Shown: piece after piece, positions 9,590-18,690 of the stretch
Position numbering within the stretch: the stretch's first letter is position 1
How the letters are laid out: every line of letters starts with the position of its first letter
NCBI RefSeq assembly: GCF_004216695.1
Contig: NZ_SGXC01000002.1
Location: forward strand, 124,001-188,000
From: Pigmentiphaga kullae
GTDB taxonomy: Bacteria; Pseudomonadota; Gammaproteobacteria; Burkholderiales; Burkholderiaceae_B
Reading direction: 5' to 3'
DNA: 64,000 nt
Translations under genes and position numbers: made by a program
Notes under the pieces: model-generated
Databases searched by the model: none
What the model saw: only the letters and a program-made list of their open reading frames with translations
What the model was told of the DNA's origin: nothing

Positions 9590-10412
9590 GGGAGGGCACC
9601 TTGCGGTTCAGCGCCTGCTCGATGGCCAGCAGCACGCGATCCAGCGCGAAGCCCGCCAAGCCCACCACGATCATGCCGACGATCACGATATCGGTCTGGA
9701 ACTGCTTGCGGCCCCACACCATCATGTAGCCGATGCCCTCGGTGGCGGCCAGCATCTCGACCACGATCAGGGCGATGAACGCGTGGCCCAGGCCCAGCCG
9801 CACGCCGCTGAAGACCGGGCCCAGGCTGGCGGGCGCGATCACCCGGATGAAGCGGGTCCAGGGCCGCAGGCGCAGCACCCGCGCGGTTTCGAGATGGGCC
9901 TTGGGAATGTCGCGTATGCCCTGGGCGGTATTGATGACGATGGGCACGAAGACCGCCTTGGCGATGATCAGGATTTTCAGCGTTTCGGCAATGCCGAAGA
10001 CCAGGATCAGGATGGGTATCCAGCCGATGGACGGAATGGCGAACAGCGCGCGCAGCAGCGGGTCGAGATAGTCGCGCACGGTGTCCGAGACCCCCAGCGC
10101 GATGCCGGTGGCCAGGCCCAGCGCGGCGCCCAGCAGGAAGCCCATGCCGATGCGGTGCAGGCTGACGGCGAAGTTCGCGGCGATGTCGCCGTTCTCCAGC
10201 AGTTCCACGAAACTGGTCCATACTAGCTCCGGGGCCGGCAGGATCTGCGGTGCCATCCATGCCTGCGAGGCGGCCAACTGCCAGGCGCACAGCGCCAGGG
10301 CCGGCAGCAGCAGGGGCAGCAGCGCGGCGCGCCAGGCCCGCGGCGCACGGGGCCGGGGCGTGGAGACGGGGACGGCGAGCGTGTCCAGGCGGGCGTCGGT
10401 ATGGGAGCTCAT
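9582..10412 (-). CDS. ABC transporter permease, SsuC/TauC family (first permease)
   Basis: A 276-residue permease with an N-terminal hydrophobic helix (about 27-47) after a hydrophilic lead, further membrane segments, and an EAA-type loop (AHLETARVLRLRPWTRF). It is homologous to, but clearly different from, its neighbour at 8792. It starts 14 bases after the binding-protein gene ends, so the two should share a transcript. Confidence 0.9.
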   Translation of the reverse strand: MSSHTDARLDTLAVPVSTPRPRAPRAWRAALLPLLLPALALCAWQLAASQAWMAPQILPAPELVWTSFVELLENGDIAANFAVSLHRIGMGFLLGAALGLATGIALGVSDTVRDYLDPLLRALFAIPSIGWIPILILVFGIAETLKILIIAKAVFVPIVINTAQGIRDIPKAHLETARVLRLRPWTRFIRVIAPASLGPVFSGVRLGLGHAFIALIVVEMLAATEGIGYMMVWGRKQFQTDIVIVGMIVVGLAGFALDRVLLAIEQALNRKVPSHG

Positions 10413-10426
10413 GGCGGTCGCTCCCG

Positions 10427-11482
10427 TCAGCCTTCCAGCGGCTTGCCGTTGGCGTCACGCCGCGGCCAGGTTCCCTGCAGGCCGAGCTGGTCCAGCGCCT
10501 GGTCGACGTACCTGGGCAGGAACCATTGCTGGAGGTCGATGCCCGAGCGTATCAGTTTCTGCTCCTGGCTGAAGGCGACGGCGTCGCGGTACTGGGAGAC
10601 GAAGAACGCGTCGATGCGAGGATTGAAGATGTCCTTGAGCGCCACCCCCGCGTACTCGTCGCGCAGCGCCTGGTAGGGCACGCCGGAACGGGTCCAGATC
10701 TGCAGGGCTTCCTCGCGGTTTTCCTCATGGCCCAGCCACTCCGCCGCGCGCACCAGCCCGCGCACCACGCGCTGCGTGGCCTCGGGATAGCGCTGCTCGA
10801 ACGACTCGGTGACCGTGATCGCGCCGAAGCCGGCCGCCTTGGGGCCGATGTCGTGCGAGCTGTAGAAGACCTTGGCCAGGCCCTTGTCGCGCAGCGACAG
10901 CAGCACGCTCGACCCGATCACCGCGTCCACGCTGCCCGCCGTGAGCGCCGCCAACTGGTCGGCGGTGGCAAGGTCGAGCAGAGTCACGTCCCTGAGGGTC
11001 AGGCCGTTTCCTTCCAGGGCCTTCAGGAAGGCCCAGTGCAGCACCGTACCCTTGGCGACGGCCACCCGCCTGCCCTTGAGGTCCTTGAACGACTTGACGG
11101 GCAGGTCGGGCCGCGCCACGCCGAAGATGGTGGTGTAGCCGTACGAGGTCACGATGCGCGTGGGCAGCCCGTTGGCGCGGCCGACGATGTTGGGCAGCGA
11201 GCCGTATTGGGCGAAATCCAGCCGCTTGTTGGCGATGGCCTCGTTGATGGCCGGCCCCGTGCCGGTGAAGTACTCGAAGCTCAGCTTGACCGGCGTGCCC
11301 TTGAATTCATCGGCGATGAACCCCTTGCCCTGCGCGATCGCCAGGACCGCCAGCCCGTAGGGCTTGCCGAATCCCTGTCCGAACCCGCCGAACCGCACCT
11401 GCTCGGGCCAGCCCTGCGCCTGCGCGCCCGCCGCCACCAATCCCGACACCACCACCGCCGCCGCATAACGAATGAACCGCAT
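10427..11482 (-). CDS. ABC transporter substrate-binding protein (SsuA/NrtA-like)
   Basis: A 351-residue periplasmic binding protein. It has a signal peptide (about 1-23, cleavage after AGAQA) and a two-lobed fold of the nitrate/sulfonate/taurine class (FGKPYGLAVLAIAQGKGF, LKGRRVAVAKGTVLHW, LTAGSVDAVIGSSVLL). The start has AGGA seven bases upstream. It is separated from the ferredoxin gene by a palindromic repeat (11521-11677), so it may have its own promoter. The ligand is undetermined; sulfonates, thiosulfonates or aromatic acids are all within the family's range. Confidence 0.9.
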   Translation of the reverse strand: MRFIRYAAAVVVSGLVAAGAQAQGWPEQVRFGGFGQGFGKPYGLAVLAIAQGKGFIADEFKGTPVKLSFEYFTGTGPAINEAIANKRLDFAQYGSLPNIVGRANGLPTRIVTSYGYTTIFGVARPDLPVKSFKDLKGRRVAVAKGTVLHWAFLKALEGNGLTLRDVTLLDLATADQLAALTAGSVDAVIGSSVLLSLRDKGLAKVFYSSHDIGPKAAGFGAITVTESFEQRYPEATQRVVRGLVRAAEWLGHEENREEALQIWTRSGVPYQALRDEYAGVALKDIFNPRIDAFFVSQYRDAVAFSQEQKLIRSGIDLQQWFLPRYVDQALDQLGLQGTWPRRDANGKPLEG

Positions 11483-11520
11483 ATTCCTACCCTTTTAAAA
11501 GACAATGTTCTTAGTTGCCA

Positions 11521-11677
11521 GGGCGCCGCGGATCCGGCTCCGCCGGTCCGCCGGCGCCGCCCCACGGGGCCCGGTGCCGGGCCGCCCCAAGGCGGGCCCC
11601 GGCCCCCTTGGGGGGCTGCCGCGTAGCGGCTGGGGGCTCACCATGCCGGGCGCGCGTAAGCGCGTAGGGGGGGGGGC
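11521..11677 (+). repeat. Interspersed palindromic repeat, copy A (enlarged)
   Basis: Shares with copies B, C and D the core GGATCCGGCTCCGCCGGTCC and the right end (a GCGCG/CGCGT palindrome followed by TAGGGGG). About 75 extra bases, themselves full of GC-rich stems, sit between the halves, so this copy looks composite. It lies between the ferredoxin gene and the binding-protein gene and could form RNA structure that separates their expression. Confidence 0.8.
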
Positions 11678-11683
11678 TATTCT

Positions 11684-12007
11684 TCAATGAGCGCGCATCA
11701 GCAGTTCGAAGCTGCTGTCATGCCGCGCCGTCGCGGTGCGCCCGGCTCCCCAGCCGATCGCGGCGCGGTAGCTGCCCATCAGGGGCCGCGCCGCGGCTTC
11801 CTCGACCGCCTGCGCGGAGTCCGCCGACGGCGCCACGTACAGGGCGTCCACCGGGCAGTACAGCTCGCACATGAAGCAGGTCTGGCAATCGGACTGGCGG
11901 GCGATGCGCGGCGGGCCGCCGGCAACGAGGTCGAAGACGTTGGTGGGGCAGGCGTGCACGCAGATGTTGCAGGCGGTGCAGCGCTCGGCGCTGACGATCT
12001 CGATCAT
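11684..12007 (-). CDS. Two-[4Fe-4S] ferredoxin, AprB-like partner of the flavoprotein
   Basis: A 107-residue electron carrier with two CX2CX2CX3CP motifs: C10, C13, C16, C20 and C41, C44, C47, C51. The spacing between them is bacterial-ferredoxin-like. The last 45 residues form a tail without cysteines. Its start overlaps the stop of the FAD gene (ATGA), so the two should be made in equal amounts as subunits of one enzyme. The pair resembles the beta and alpha subunits of dissimilatory APS reductase in architecture, but the reaction is not known. Confidence 0.9.
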   Translation of the reverse strand: MIEIVSAERCTACNICVHACPTNVFDLVAGGPPRIARQSDCQTCFMCELYCPVDALYVAPSADSAQAVEEAAARPLMGSYRAAIGWGAGRTATARHDSSFELLMRAH

Positions 12008-13644
12008 GCCGCCACCTTGCCCGCGTAGGCGCCCGGGGTCGCGGGCGTCGAGACGGCCTGCGTGCGCACCCAGACCTCGTCCAGTCCGCCGCTGACCAGC
12101 CGATGGTGCTGGGAGGGGTCGACGGCCGCGTGTTCGGCGCGCCGGTGCATGCCGCGCGTTTCGGTGCGTCGCAGGGCGCTGCGATACATCCAGCGCGAGG
12201 TTGCCAGCATGGCCGCCGCTTCGCGGGCGCGCACCCACTGCGCGCCCGCGCCCGCGGGGCGTCCGTGGCGCACGCGGACCCACAGCGCATCCAGCCGTCG
12301 CAGCGAGTCCTCCAGCAGCGGTCCGCTGCGCGTCCAGTTGCGTTCGGTGGGAAACACCTCGGCCTGCACCGCGCGGATGACCGTGTCCGCGTCCCAGGGG
12401 GCGGACGGATTGCCGCCCAGCCCGGCGACGCCGGCGCGATGGACGTTGCGATGGCCGAAGGCGCGCGCCTCGCGGGCGAAGCGGGCGGCGCCGGCGCCGG
12501 CCCAGAAGCCCGAGGACATGGCCCACGCGGCGTTGTGGCTGCCGCCGCCGGTGAAGGCACCGCAGATCAGTTCGCGCGTGGCGGCGTCGCCCGCGGCATA
12601 CAGCCCGGCCACCGTCGTGGCGCAGTCGTCGCCGACCACGTGCAGGCCGCCGGTGCCGCGCACCGTGCCCTCCAGGCGCAGCGTGACGGGGAAGTGCTGG
12701 GTGAAGGGATCGATACCCTGCCGGTCGAAGGGGACGAAGAAGTTGGGCTGCGCGGTGCGCATCCAGGCCCGGATGGACGCGTCGGCGCGGTCCAGGCAGG
12801 CGTAGACGGGCTGGGTCGCCAGGGTCCTGGCGATGACGCCGCGTCCGCGCGACGAACCCGCCCCTTCGATGCGTTGCCCGTCGCGGTCGTAGAACGTCGC
12901 CCAGTTGTAGAACAGGGACTTGGTGACCGACGCGAAGGCGGGCCCGAGACCGTAGGCGTTGGAGAATTCCATGCCCGACAGTTCCGCGCCGGCCTCGGCC
13001 CCGAGCAGGTAGCCGTCGCCGGTCAGGACGTTGCAGCCCAGCGCACGGCTAAGGAAGGCGCAGCCGCCCGTGGCCAGCACCACCGCGCCCGCGCGGGCCA
13101 CCCACGTCGCGCCCGTCTGGCGGTTGATGCCGAAGGCGCCGCAGACCGTGCCATGTTCATCCACCAGCAGTTCCAGCACCGGACTATGGTCGAGGATGCG
13201 CGCGCCCGCCTGCTTGGCCGCCTTGCGCATCAGGCGCATGTAGTCCGGACCCTGCAGCGAGGTCCGGTGCAACTGGCCGTGTTCGTCCAGGGGGAAGGGA
13301 TAGCCCCATTCCGTCAGGGTCTCGATGTTGTTCCAGGTCTGCTCGAGCACGCGGTCCATCCAGGCGTGCTCGGCCAGGAAGCCGCCCATCTCCAGGCGGC
13401 TGGCCTTGGCCTTTTCGCGTGCGGCGGCATCGCGCGGGACGTGCCAGACTCCGGTGCCGGACGGTGCGGTGGCGCCGGATGTGCCGCAGTATCCCTTGTC
13501 CGCGAGCAGCACGCGCGCGCCGCGCGCGGCCGCGCCCACGGCGGCCCACGTGCCGGCCGGACCGCCTCCTATGATCAGCACATCGGCATCGTGCCGGACC
13601 GAGGCTTCGGTGCCGGACAGGGGGTGCAAATCGCGTACCGCCAT
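12004..13644 (-). CDS. FAD-dependent oxidoreductase, fumarate reductase/APS reductase alpha fold
   Basis: A 546-residue flavoprotein. The N-terminal dinucleotide fold (ADVLIIGGGPAGTWAAVGAAA, glycines 26-28 and 31) is followed by CGTSGATAPSG at 53-63, the flavin-contacting segment. A late GLYAAGDAATRELICGAFTGGGSHNAA segment closes the FAD site, and a helical C-terminal domain follows. An AGGAGAG site lies seven bases before the start. It is first in an operon-like cluster with a ferredoxin and an SsuABC-type importer, so it probably oxidises or reduces the imported compound or its product. Homology alone does not distinguish fumarate reductase-like from APS reductase-like chemistry. Confidence 0.88.
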   Translation of the reverse strand: MAVRDLHPLSGTEASVRHDADVLIIGGGPAGTWAAVGAAARGARVLLADKGYCGTSGATAPSGTGVWHVPRDAAAREKAKASRLEMGGFLAEHAWMDRVLEQTWNNIETLTEWGYPFPLDEHGQLHRTSLQGPDYMRLMRKAAKQAGARILDHSPVLELLVDEHGTVCGAFGINRQTGATWVARAGAVVLATGGCAFLSRALGCNVLTGDGYLLGAEAGAELSGMEFSNAYGLGPAFASVTKSLFYNWATFYDRDGQRIEGAGSSRGRGVIARTLATQPVYACLDRADASIRAWMRTAQPNFFVPFDRQGIDPFTQHFPVTLRLEGTVRGTGGLHVVGDDCATTVAGLYAAGDAATRELICGAFTGGGSHNAAWAMSSGFWAGAGAARFAREARAFGHRNVHRAGVAGLGGNPSAPWDADTVIRAVQAEVFPTERNWTRSGPLLEDSLRRLDALWVRVRHGRPAGAGAQWVRAREAAAMLATSRWMYRSALRRTETRGMHRRAEHAAVDPSQHHRLVSGGLDEVWVRTQAVSTPATPGAYAGKVAA

Positions 13645-13818
13645 ATTCGTCTCTCCTGGAACCGGCCATGGGCCGGAGTGCGGGGGACCGCAGCGGGGAG
13701 AGGAACGCCTTCGCCCGCATGCCGGTCATGCATGTCCAGGGATGCTAGAGACGGAAGGCTGGCCGCCCAACGATTTGTTTCGCGCTTGGTTATCCGTTTA
13801 TCGCATGTGTTGCCGGCG

Positions 13819-14538
13819 CTAAGCCTTGGCCAGGAACAGGAACAGCGTGGGCTGCTTGTCCAGGTCGGGCGGTGGCTGGCGCTTCCAGTCCGCGACGCTG
13901 TGCGTGCGCACCCATTCGCGCTCGGTCGTCAGGGCGCGGGCCACGCACAGCAGGGTCGCCGGCCGCAGCGTGGCCAGCATCGTCGCGAACATGGCGCCGT
14001 TGCGGTAGGGCGTCTCGATCAGGATCTGGGTCTGGTTGTGCCGGGCCGAGGCCTGCTCCCATTCCCGCAGTTGACGCGCGCGCTCGCCTGCGTCCACCGG
14101 GGCGTAGCCGTGGAAGGCGAAACGCTGGCCGTCGAGGCCGCTGGCCATGAGGCCGAGCAGGATGGAAGAGGGGCCCACCCAGGGCTGCACGCGTATGCCC
14201 ATGGCGTGCGCGGCACGGGCCACGCGCGCACCGGGATCGGCCACCGCCGGGCAGCCGGCCTCGGAAACCAGGCCGATCTCGCCGCCCGCCGCGATGGGCT
14301 TGAGCCAGGCCGCGATGTCGCGGTCGTCGGTGCGGGCATCCAGGGTGTGGATGGTGATCTCCTGGATCGGCCTCACGGTGCCGATGGCCTTCAGGAAGGC
14401 GCGCGCGGTCTTGGCGTTCTCGGCGATGTAGGTGTCCAGCCGGCCGGCCAGGGCGCGGGCCTCGGCGGGCAGCCAGCGCTCGGGCGGGGCGTCGCCGAGC
14501 GAGACGGGAACCAGATGCAGGATGCCGGAGGGTTTCAT
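13819..14538 (-). CDS. SAM-dependent methyltransferase of the RsmI/tetrapyrrole methylase family
   Basis: A 239-residue protein with the RsmI-like layout: HLVPVSLGD near the N-terminus, IGLVSEAGCPAVADPGARVARAAHAMGI (SAM site), WVGPSSILLGLMASGL and the distal ETPYRN and RALTTEREW motifs. RsmI methylates the 2'-O of C1402 in 16S rRNA; this gene is shorter than most RsmI and may be a paralogue. It overlaps maf by four bases (ATGA), so the two are coupled. Family certain, target uncertain. Confidence 0.85.
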   Translation of the reverse strand: MKPSGILHLVPVSLGDAPPERWLPAEARALAGRLDTYIAENAKTARAFLKAIGTVRPIQEITIHTLDARTDDRDIAAWLKPIAAGGEIGLVSEAGCPAVADPGARVARAAHAMGIRVQPWVGPSSILLGLMASGLDGQRFAFHGYAPVDAGERARQLREWEQASARHNQTQILIETPYRNGAMFATMLATLRPATLLCVARALTTEREWVRTHSVADWKRQPPPDLDKQPTLFLFLAKA

Positions 14539-15152
14539 GCGCGGGGCTCCTCGAGCGCGTCCAGCGGGTCCATCCCGAAGCCGGCCAGCAGCCGGGTCAG
14601 GGCGATCAGCGGCAGGCCGATCAGGGCGGTGGGGTCGTCGCTTTCTATCCGCTCCATCAGCGCGATGCCCAGGGCCTCGGCCTTGGCGCTGCCGGCCGTG
14701 TCGTAGGGGCGCTCGGCGTGCAGGTAGGCGCGCAGCGCCCGGTCGGACAATTCGCGCAGCATGCAGCGCGTGGTCACGACGGCGCTGGCGGGGCGGTGGC
14801 CGTCATCCACGGCCACCGCCGTGTGGAAGGCGACCGTGCGGCCGCGCATGGCCCGCAATTGCGCGAGCGCCTGCTGGAAGCCGCCGGGCTTGCCGATGGG
14901 AGCGCCGTCCACCGTCGCGACCTGGTCCGAGCCGATCACCAGCGCGCCGGGATGGGCCTGGCTCACGGCGCGGGCCTTGGCCAGGGCCAGGCGCAGCGCG
15001 AGGTCCCGGGGAGCTTCGCCCGGGGCCGGTGTCTCGTCCACGCCGGGCGCGGCCACGGAAAAGGGAAGCCGCAGGCGTTCGAGCAATTCGCGGCGGTAGG
15101 GGGAGGTCGAGGCGAGGATCAGGGACCGCGCCGTGGTTTCAGGGCTGGGCAT
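14535..15152 (-). CDS. maf: Maf-family nucleoside triphosphate pyrophosphatase
   Basis: Hydrolyses non-canonical or modified nucleoside triphosphates to monophosphates. The 205-residue protein begins LILASTSPYRRELLERL (the S-S-P-R-R motif) and has VIGSDQVATVDG, GKPGGFQQALAQL and YDTAGSAKAEALG, all standard Maf motifs; YceF-type members prefer 7-methyl-GTP. The ATG at 15150-15152 is used because upstream in-frame sequence is non-coding and overlaps the divergent promoter region. Placement next to yceD-rpmF-plsX is conserved in many gamma- and betaproteobacteria. Confidence 0.93.
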   Translation of the reverse strand: MPSPETTARSLILASTSPYRRELLERLRLPFSVAAPGVDETPAPGEAPRDLALRLALAKARAVSQAHPGALVIGSDQVATVDGAPIGKPGGFQQALAQLRAMRGRTVAFHTAVAVDDGHRPASAVVTTRCMLRELSDRALRAYLHAERPYDTAGSAKAEALGIALMERIESDDPTALIGLPLIALTRLLAGFGMDPLDALEEPRA

Positions 15153-15175
15153 GGTGGGATAAGTGTTTGACTTGT

Positions 15176-15205
15176 TTGACTCTTTTCGGGTTTTCACGCT
15201 ATTAT
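15176..15205 (+). promoter_or_regulatory. Sigma-70 promoter for the yceD-rpmF-plsX-fab genes
   Basis: A -35 TTGACT (15176-15181) and a -10 TATTAT (15200-15205) are 18 bases apart. Initiation would be near 15212, which rules out any yceD start before that. A second TTGACT at 15167-15172 makes a 9-base direct repeat with it. Confidence 0.7.
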
Positions 15206-15306
15206 CCAACGTTTTCCCGAGCTTCTTTTCCTTTCCGGGTATGTCTGCACGGACTGCATGGGCGGGACTGCATGGACGTTTCGGAAAGCAGGCAAAAGAA
15301 AGCACG

Positions 15307-15906
15307 GTGGAAAAACATGCAAGGCGGCAGGTCGTGAAAGACTCCAGCGAATCCGGCGCGGTGCGCCACATCGATGCGTTCGAGTTCGTCCGGCTCGGAC
15401 GGTCGCTCGAAGGCAGCGCGCCGCTCGCGCGTTTCGTTCGCTTGCTGGACGGCTTGCCCGAGCAGGATCCTTCGGCGGTGGTGCGCTGGTCGGCCCAGGC
15501 CGATCGCGGTCCGTTGGGTGAACCCCTGATCCGGCTCGCGGTCGAAACGGTCCTGACCGTGCAGTGCCAGCGTTGCCTGGGGCCGCTGGCGATGCCCATC
15601 GAATCCGAGGTCGCGTTGCAGCTGGTCGAAACCGAGGCCGAGCTCGACGATCCGGATACGTTCGACGAGTCCGACCTGGAAGAGCTCGATGCGGGGCAGG
15701 ATTTCGAGAAAGTGCTGGGGTCGCGCCGATTCGATCTGTTCGAACAGGTCGAGGACGAACTGATCCTGAGCGTGCCGTACGTGCCCCGGCACGATGTCTG
15801 TCCCGATGGCGGGGACGGGCCCTCGGGCGATGCGCCCGAGAAAAAGCCGTCGCCGTTCGCGGTGCTGGCCGGGCTGAAGGGCTCGGCGGGCGATGTCGGC
15901 AAATAA
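15307..15906 (+). CDS. yceD: YceD/DUF177 family protein (23S rRNA accumulation protein)
   Basis: About 199 residues of the YceD family, linked in E. coli to normal 23S rRNA levels and almost always encoded just before rpmF. The conserved core has the pair VQCQRCLGPL (Cys-X2-Cys) and the acidic region ending VEDELILSVPYVPRHD, followed by a P/E-rich tail with SPFAVL. The frame is open from 15163, but the promoter at 15176-15205 excludes such a start. GTG 15307, GTG 15334 and ATG 15241 are all possible, none with a strong ribosome binding site. I chose 15307 with low certainty about the start. Confidence 0.85.
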   Translation: MEKHARRQVVKDSSESGAVRHIDAFEFVRLGRSLEGSAPLARFVRLLDGLPEQDPSAVVRWSAQADRGPLGEPLIRLAVETVLTVQCQRCLGPLAMPIESEVALQLVETEAELDDPDTFDESDLEELDAGQDFEKVLGSRRFDLFEQVEDELILSVPYVPRHDVCPDGGDGPSGDAPEKKPSPFAVLAGLKGSAGDVGK

Positions 15907-16119
15907 GCGACATATTTTGTGTATAGTCGCAGCGGGCCGGGCAAAGGGGTATTTGATTCCCCGGTTTGGCGCGATGCGGACGAGTAAGCGATCGTTGCAA
16001 GCGTTTTCGTAGTAGTTTGGGTTTTTGGACGGCGTTTCGGGCAAGCCTGCGCAGACCGCCGTCATCATTCGAGAAAGCAGGTTTTAGAACTCGCGGCGGT
16101 CACGCGTAGGCATCTGGCT

Positions 16120-16125
16120 TACAAT
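16120..16125 (+). promoter_or_regulatory. Possible -10 element before rpmF
   Basis: TACAAT lies 28 bases before the rpmF start in the 246-bp gap between yceD and rpmF. No good -35 is present 16-19 bases upstream. The rest of this gap shows no gene. Confidence 0.3.
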
Positions 16126-16152
16126 GCGCGCCGTTCCTAGGAGTCCAGTCAC

Positions 16153-16335
16153 ATGGCCGTTCAGCAAAACAAAAAGTCGCCCTCCAAGCGTGGCATGCAC
16201 CGTGCCCACGATTTCCTGACCAATCCCCCGGTCGCCGTCGAGCCGACCACGGGCGAGACGCACCTGCGTCACCACATCAGCCCCAACGGCATCTACCGCG
16301 GTCGCAAAGTCCTCAAGACCAAGAACGACGAGTGA
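16153..16335 (+). CDS. rpmF: 50S ribosomal protein L32
   Basis: The 60-residue protein has the canonical L32 start ([20 protein letters not shown]) and end ([11 protein letters not shown]). This is the zinc-independent type, without the CXXC pairs. AGGAG lies 8-12 bases upstream of the start. The order yceD-rpmF-plsX links ribosome and membrane lipid synthesis, as in E. coli. Confidence 0.97.
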   Translation: MAVQQNKKSPSKRGMHRAHDFLTNPPVAVEPTTGETHLRHHISPNGIYRGRKVLKTKNDE

Positions 16336-16558
16336 TACCGAACGGCCCCGGGCAGTCCCTTGCACTGGGGTCGTTTACTCAGGGGTGGAATGCGGACGCC
16401 GCGAGGCCTGAAGGTCGGCGCTCCTCCCCTGGGCACTTGCGGAATGGTTTTTCCGGTCTTGTCTGTCCCGCCGAACCAGGTTTGCCGATGACCGATACAG
16501 CTTGCGTCTGTAGAAGGCCTGGCAGCCGTCGCGCGCGCGGACAGGCGTTTCTGCGTCC

Positions 16559-17641
16559 ATGGCTATGATCCGTATCGCGATCGATTGCATGGGAGGCGAT
16601 TTCGGCCTGCCCGTGACGATTCCTGCTGCCCTGGCGTTCTCCGACCGCCACCCGGGCGCCGAGCTCCTGCTCGTCGGCCTGGCCGACCAGATCGAAGCCC
16701 GCCTGGCACAGGCCAAGGCCTCTCCCGCCCAGCGGGAGCGGCTGCGCATCGTGCCCGCGACCGAAGTCGTCACCATGGACGACAAGGTCGAGGTCGCGCT
16801 GCGCCGCAAGAAAGATTCCTCCATGCGCATTGCCGCCGAACTCGTGCGCGACGGCCAGGCCGACGCCTGCGTCTCGGCGGGCAATACCGGCGCATGGATG
16901 GCCATCTCCCGCTACGTGCTCAAGACGCTGGACGGCATCGACCGTCCCGCCATCGCCAAGGCCATTCCCAACCAGTCGGGCGGCATGACCGTCATCCTGG
17001 ACCTGGGCGCCAATGTCGATTGCACGGCCGAGCACCTGCTGCAGTTCGCCATCATGGGTTCGGCGCTGGTGTCCAGCGTCGGCCACCGCGAGCGGCCCTC
17101 CGTGGGCCTGCTCAATATCGGCGAGGAAGCGATCAAGGGCAACGACGTGGTCAAGCAGGCCGCCGAATTGCTGCGCCGCAGCGCATTGAACTTCCACGGC
17201 AACGTCGAGGGCAACGACATTTTCAAGGGCACCGTGGACGTCGTCGTCTGCGATGGCTTTGTTGGTAACATCGTCCTCAAGTCTTCCGAGGGCCTGGCCA
17301 AGATGCTGGGCGTCTTCATCAAGGAAGAATTCAAGAGAAACCTGTTCACGCTGTTGATGGGCGCCATCGCCACGCCGGTGCTGAACCGCTTCCGCCAGCG
17401 CGTGGACCCGCGCCGCTACAACGGAGCGGCGCTGCTGGGGTTGCGCGGCGTCGTCATCAAGAGCCATGGTTCCGCCGATACCTACGCGTTCGAATGGGCC
17501 TTGCAGGACGCCTACGACGCGGTCGAAAGCGGCTTGCTCGGCCGGACTGCGCAAACCATCGCGCAGATCACGAGCGTGCCGGCCGGCGGGACCGAGCATG
17601 AGGCCGGCCTCGAGCCGTCCTCGCACGGAGATATTGCATGA
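16559..17641 (+). CDS. plsX: Phosphate acyltransferase
   Basis: Converts acyl-ACP and phosphate to acyl phosphate, the donor for PlsY in phospholipid synthesis; a soluble, membrane-associated enzyme. The 360-residue protein begins [13 protein letters not shown] and contains [44 protein letters not shown] and [16 protein letters not shown], all PlsX signatures. ATG 16559 and ATG 16565 are both possible; neither has a clear ribosome binding site. The stop overlaps the fabH start by four bases. Confidence 0.95.
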   Translation: MAMIRIAIDCMGGDFGLPVTIPAALAFSDRHPGAELLLVGLADQIEARLAQAKASPAQRERLRIVPATEVVTMDDKVEVALRRKKDSSMRIAAELVRDGQADACVSAGNTGAWMAISRYVLKTLDGIDRPAIAKAIPNQSGGMTVILDLGANVDCTAEHLLQFAIMGSALVSSVGHRERPSVGLLNIGEEAIKGNDVVKQAAELLRRSALNFHGNVEGNDIFKGTVDVVVCDGFVGNIVLKSSEGLAKMLGVFIKEEFKRNLFTLLMGAIATPVLNRFRQRVDPRRYNGAALLGLRGVVIKSHGSADTYAFEWALQDAYDAVESGLLGRTAQTIAQITSVPAGGTEHEAGLEPSSHGDIA

Positions 17642-18654
17642 GTGCAACAACGGCGCATCCGTCCAGCAGCCCGGCTCCCGCGGCATGGTCGAGAATCGTC
17701 GGTTCGGGCAGTTGCCTGCCCGAGCGCGTGGTCAGCAATGACGAGCTGGCGGCCGAACTGGCCCAGCGCGGCGTCCAGACGTCCGATGCCTGGATCGTCG
17801 AGCGCACCGGCATCCGCCAGCGCCACATCGCCGAGCGCGGCGTCACCTCCAGCGACCTCGGCACGGAGGCCGCGCGGCGCGCGCTGCAGGACGCCGGGGT
17901 CGACGCGGCGGACCTCGATCTCATCATCGTCGCGACCTCGACGCCCGATTTCGTGTTTCCCAGCACGGCCTGCCTGATCCAGGCCAGGCTCGGCGCCTCG
18001 CGCGCCGCGGCCTTCGACGTCCAGGCCGTATGCACGGGCTTCATCTACGCGTTGACCACCGCCGACAGCTTCATGCGCGCCGGCCGGGCCCGCAAGGCCC
18101 TGGTCATCGGCACCGAAGTCTTCTCGCGCATTCTCGACTGGAACGACCGGTCGACCTGCGTGCTGTTCGGCGACGGCGCCGGCGCCGTGGTGCTCGAGGC
18201 TTCGCCCGAGCCGGGCGTGATGGCCGCCAAGCTGCATGCCGACGGCAGCCAGACCAAGATCCTGTGCGCCGCCGGCAACGTGGCCTATGGCGAGGTGACC
18301 GGCGATCCCTTCCTGCGGATGGAGGGGCAGGCGGTCTTCAAGCAGGCCGTCACGGTGCTCGACCGCGTGGCGCAGGAAGTGATGGAGGAAGCGGGCGTGC
18401 CGCTGTCCGACCTGGACTGGCTCATCCCCCACCAGGCCAACGTACGCATCATCAACGCCACCGCCAAGCGCCTCGGCATCCCGCTCGAACGCGTGGTGTC
18501 CACGGTGGACCTGCATGCCAACACCTCGGCGGCCAGCGTGCCGCTGGCCCTGGACGCCGCCCGCCGCGATGGCCGCGTCAAGCGGGGCGACCTGGTGATG
18601 CTGCAGGGCGTGGGCGGCGGATTCACGTGGGGCGCCGTGCTGGCGCGCATGTGA
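17638..18654 (+). CDS. fabH: 3-oxoacyl-ACP synthase III
   Basis: Starts fatty acid chains by condensing acetyl-CoA with malonyl-ACP. The catalytic triad is visible: C132 (QAVCTGF), H265 (IPHQANVRI) and N295 (HANTSAAS). The 338-residue length is typical apart from a 16-residue Ser/Ala/Pro-rich N-terminal lead. ATGA overlap with plsX indicates coupled translation within the plsX-fabH-fabD group. Confidence 0.96.
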   Translation: MSATTAHPSSSPAPAAWSRIVGSGSCLPERVVSNDELAAELAQRGVQTSDAWIVERTGIRQRHIAERGVTSSDLGTEAARRALQDAGVDAADLDLIIVATSTPDFVFPSTACLIQARLGASRAAAFDVQAVCTGFIYALTTADSFMRAGRARKALVIGTEVFSRILDWNDRSTCVLFGDGAGAVVLEASPEPGVMAAKLHADGSQTKILCAAGNVAYGEVTGDPFLRMEGQAVFKQAVTVLDRVAQEVMEEAGVPLSDLDWLIPHQANVRIINATAKRLGIPLERVVSTVDLHANTSAASVPLALDAARRDGRVKRGDLVMLQGVGGGFTWGAVLARM

Positions 18655-18690
18655 GTCCGGTAGGAAAACAGAACAAGCGGGGCTTTACCC

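Noticed and set aside
12103-14706. An 867-codon plus-strand frame spanning the flavoprotein and methylase genes
   Set aside because: It crosses two well-supported minus-strand genes and their intergenic gap, with antisense-like composition.
15163-15306. Earlier start for the YceD protein
   Set aside because: The extension begins upstream of the predicted transcription start (promoter 15176-15205) and has no ribosome binding site.
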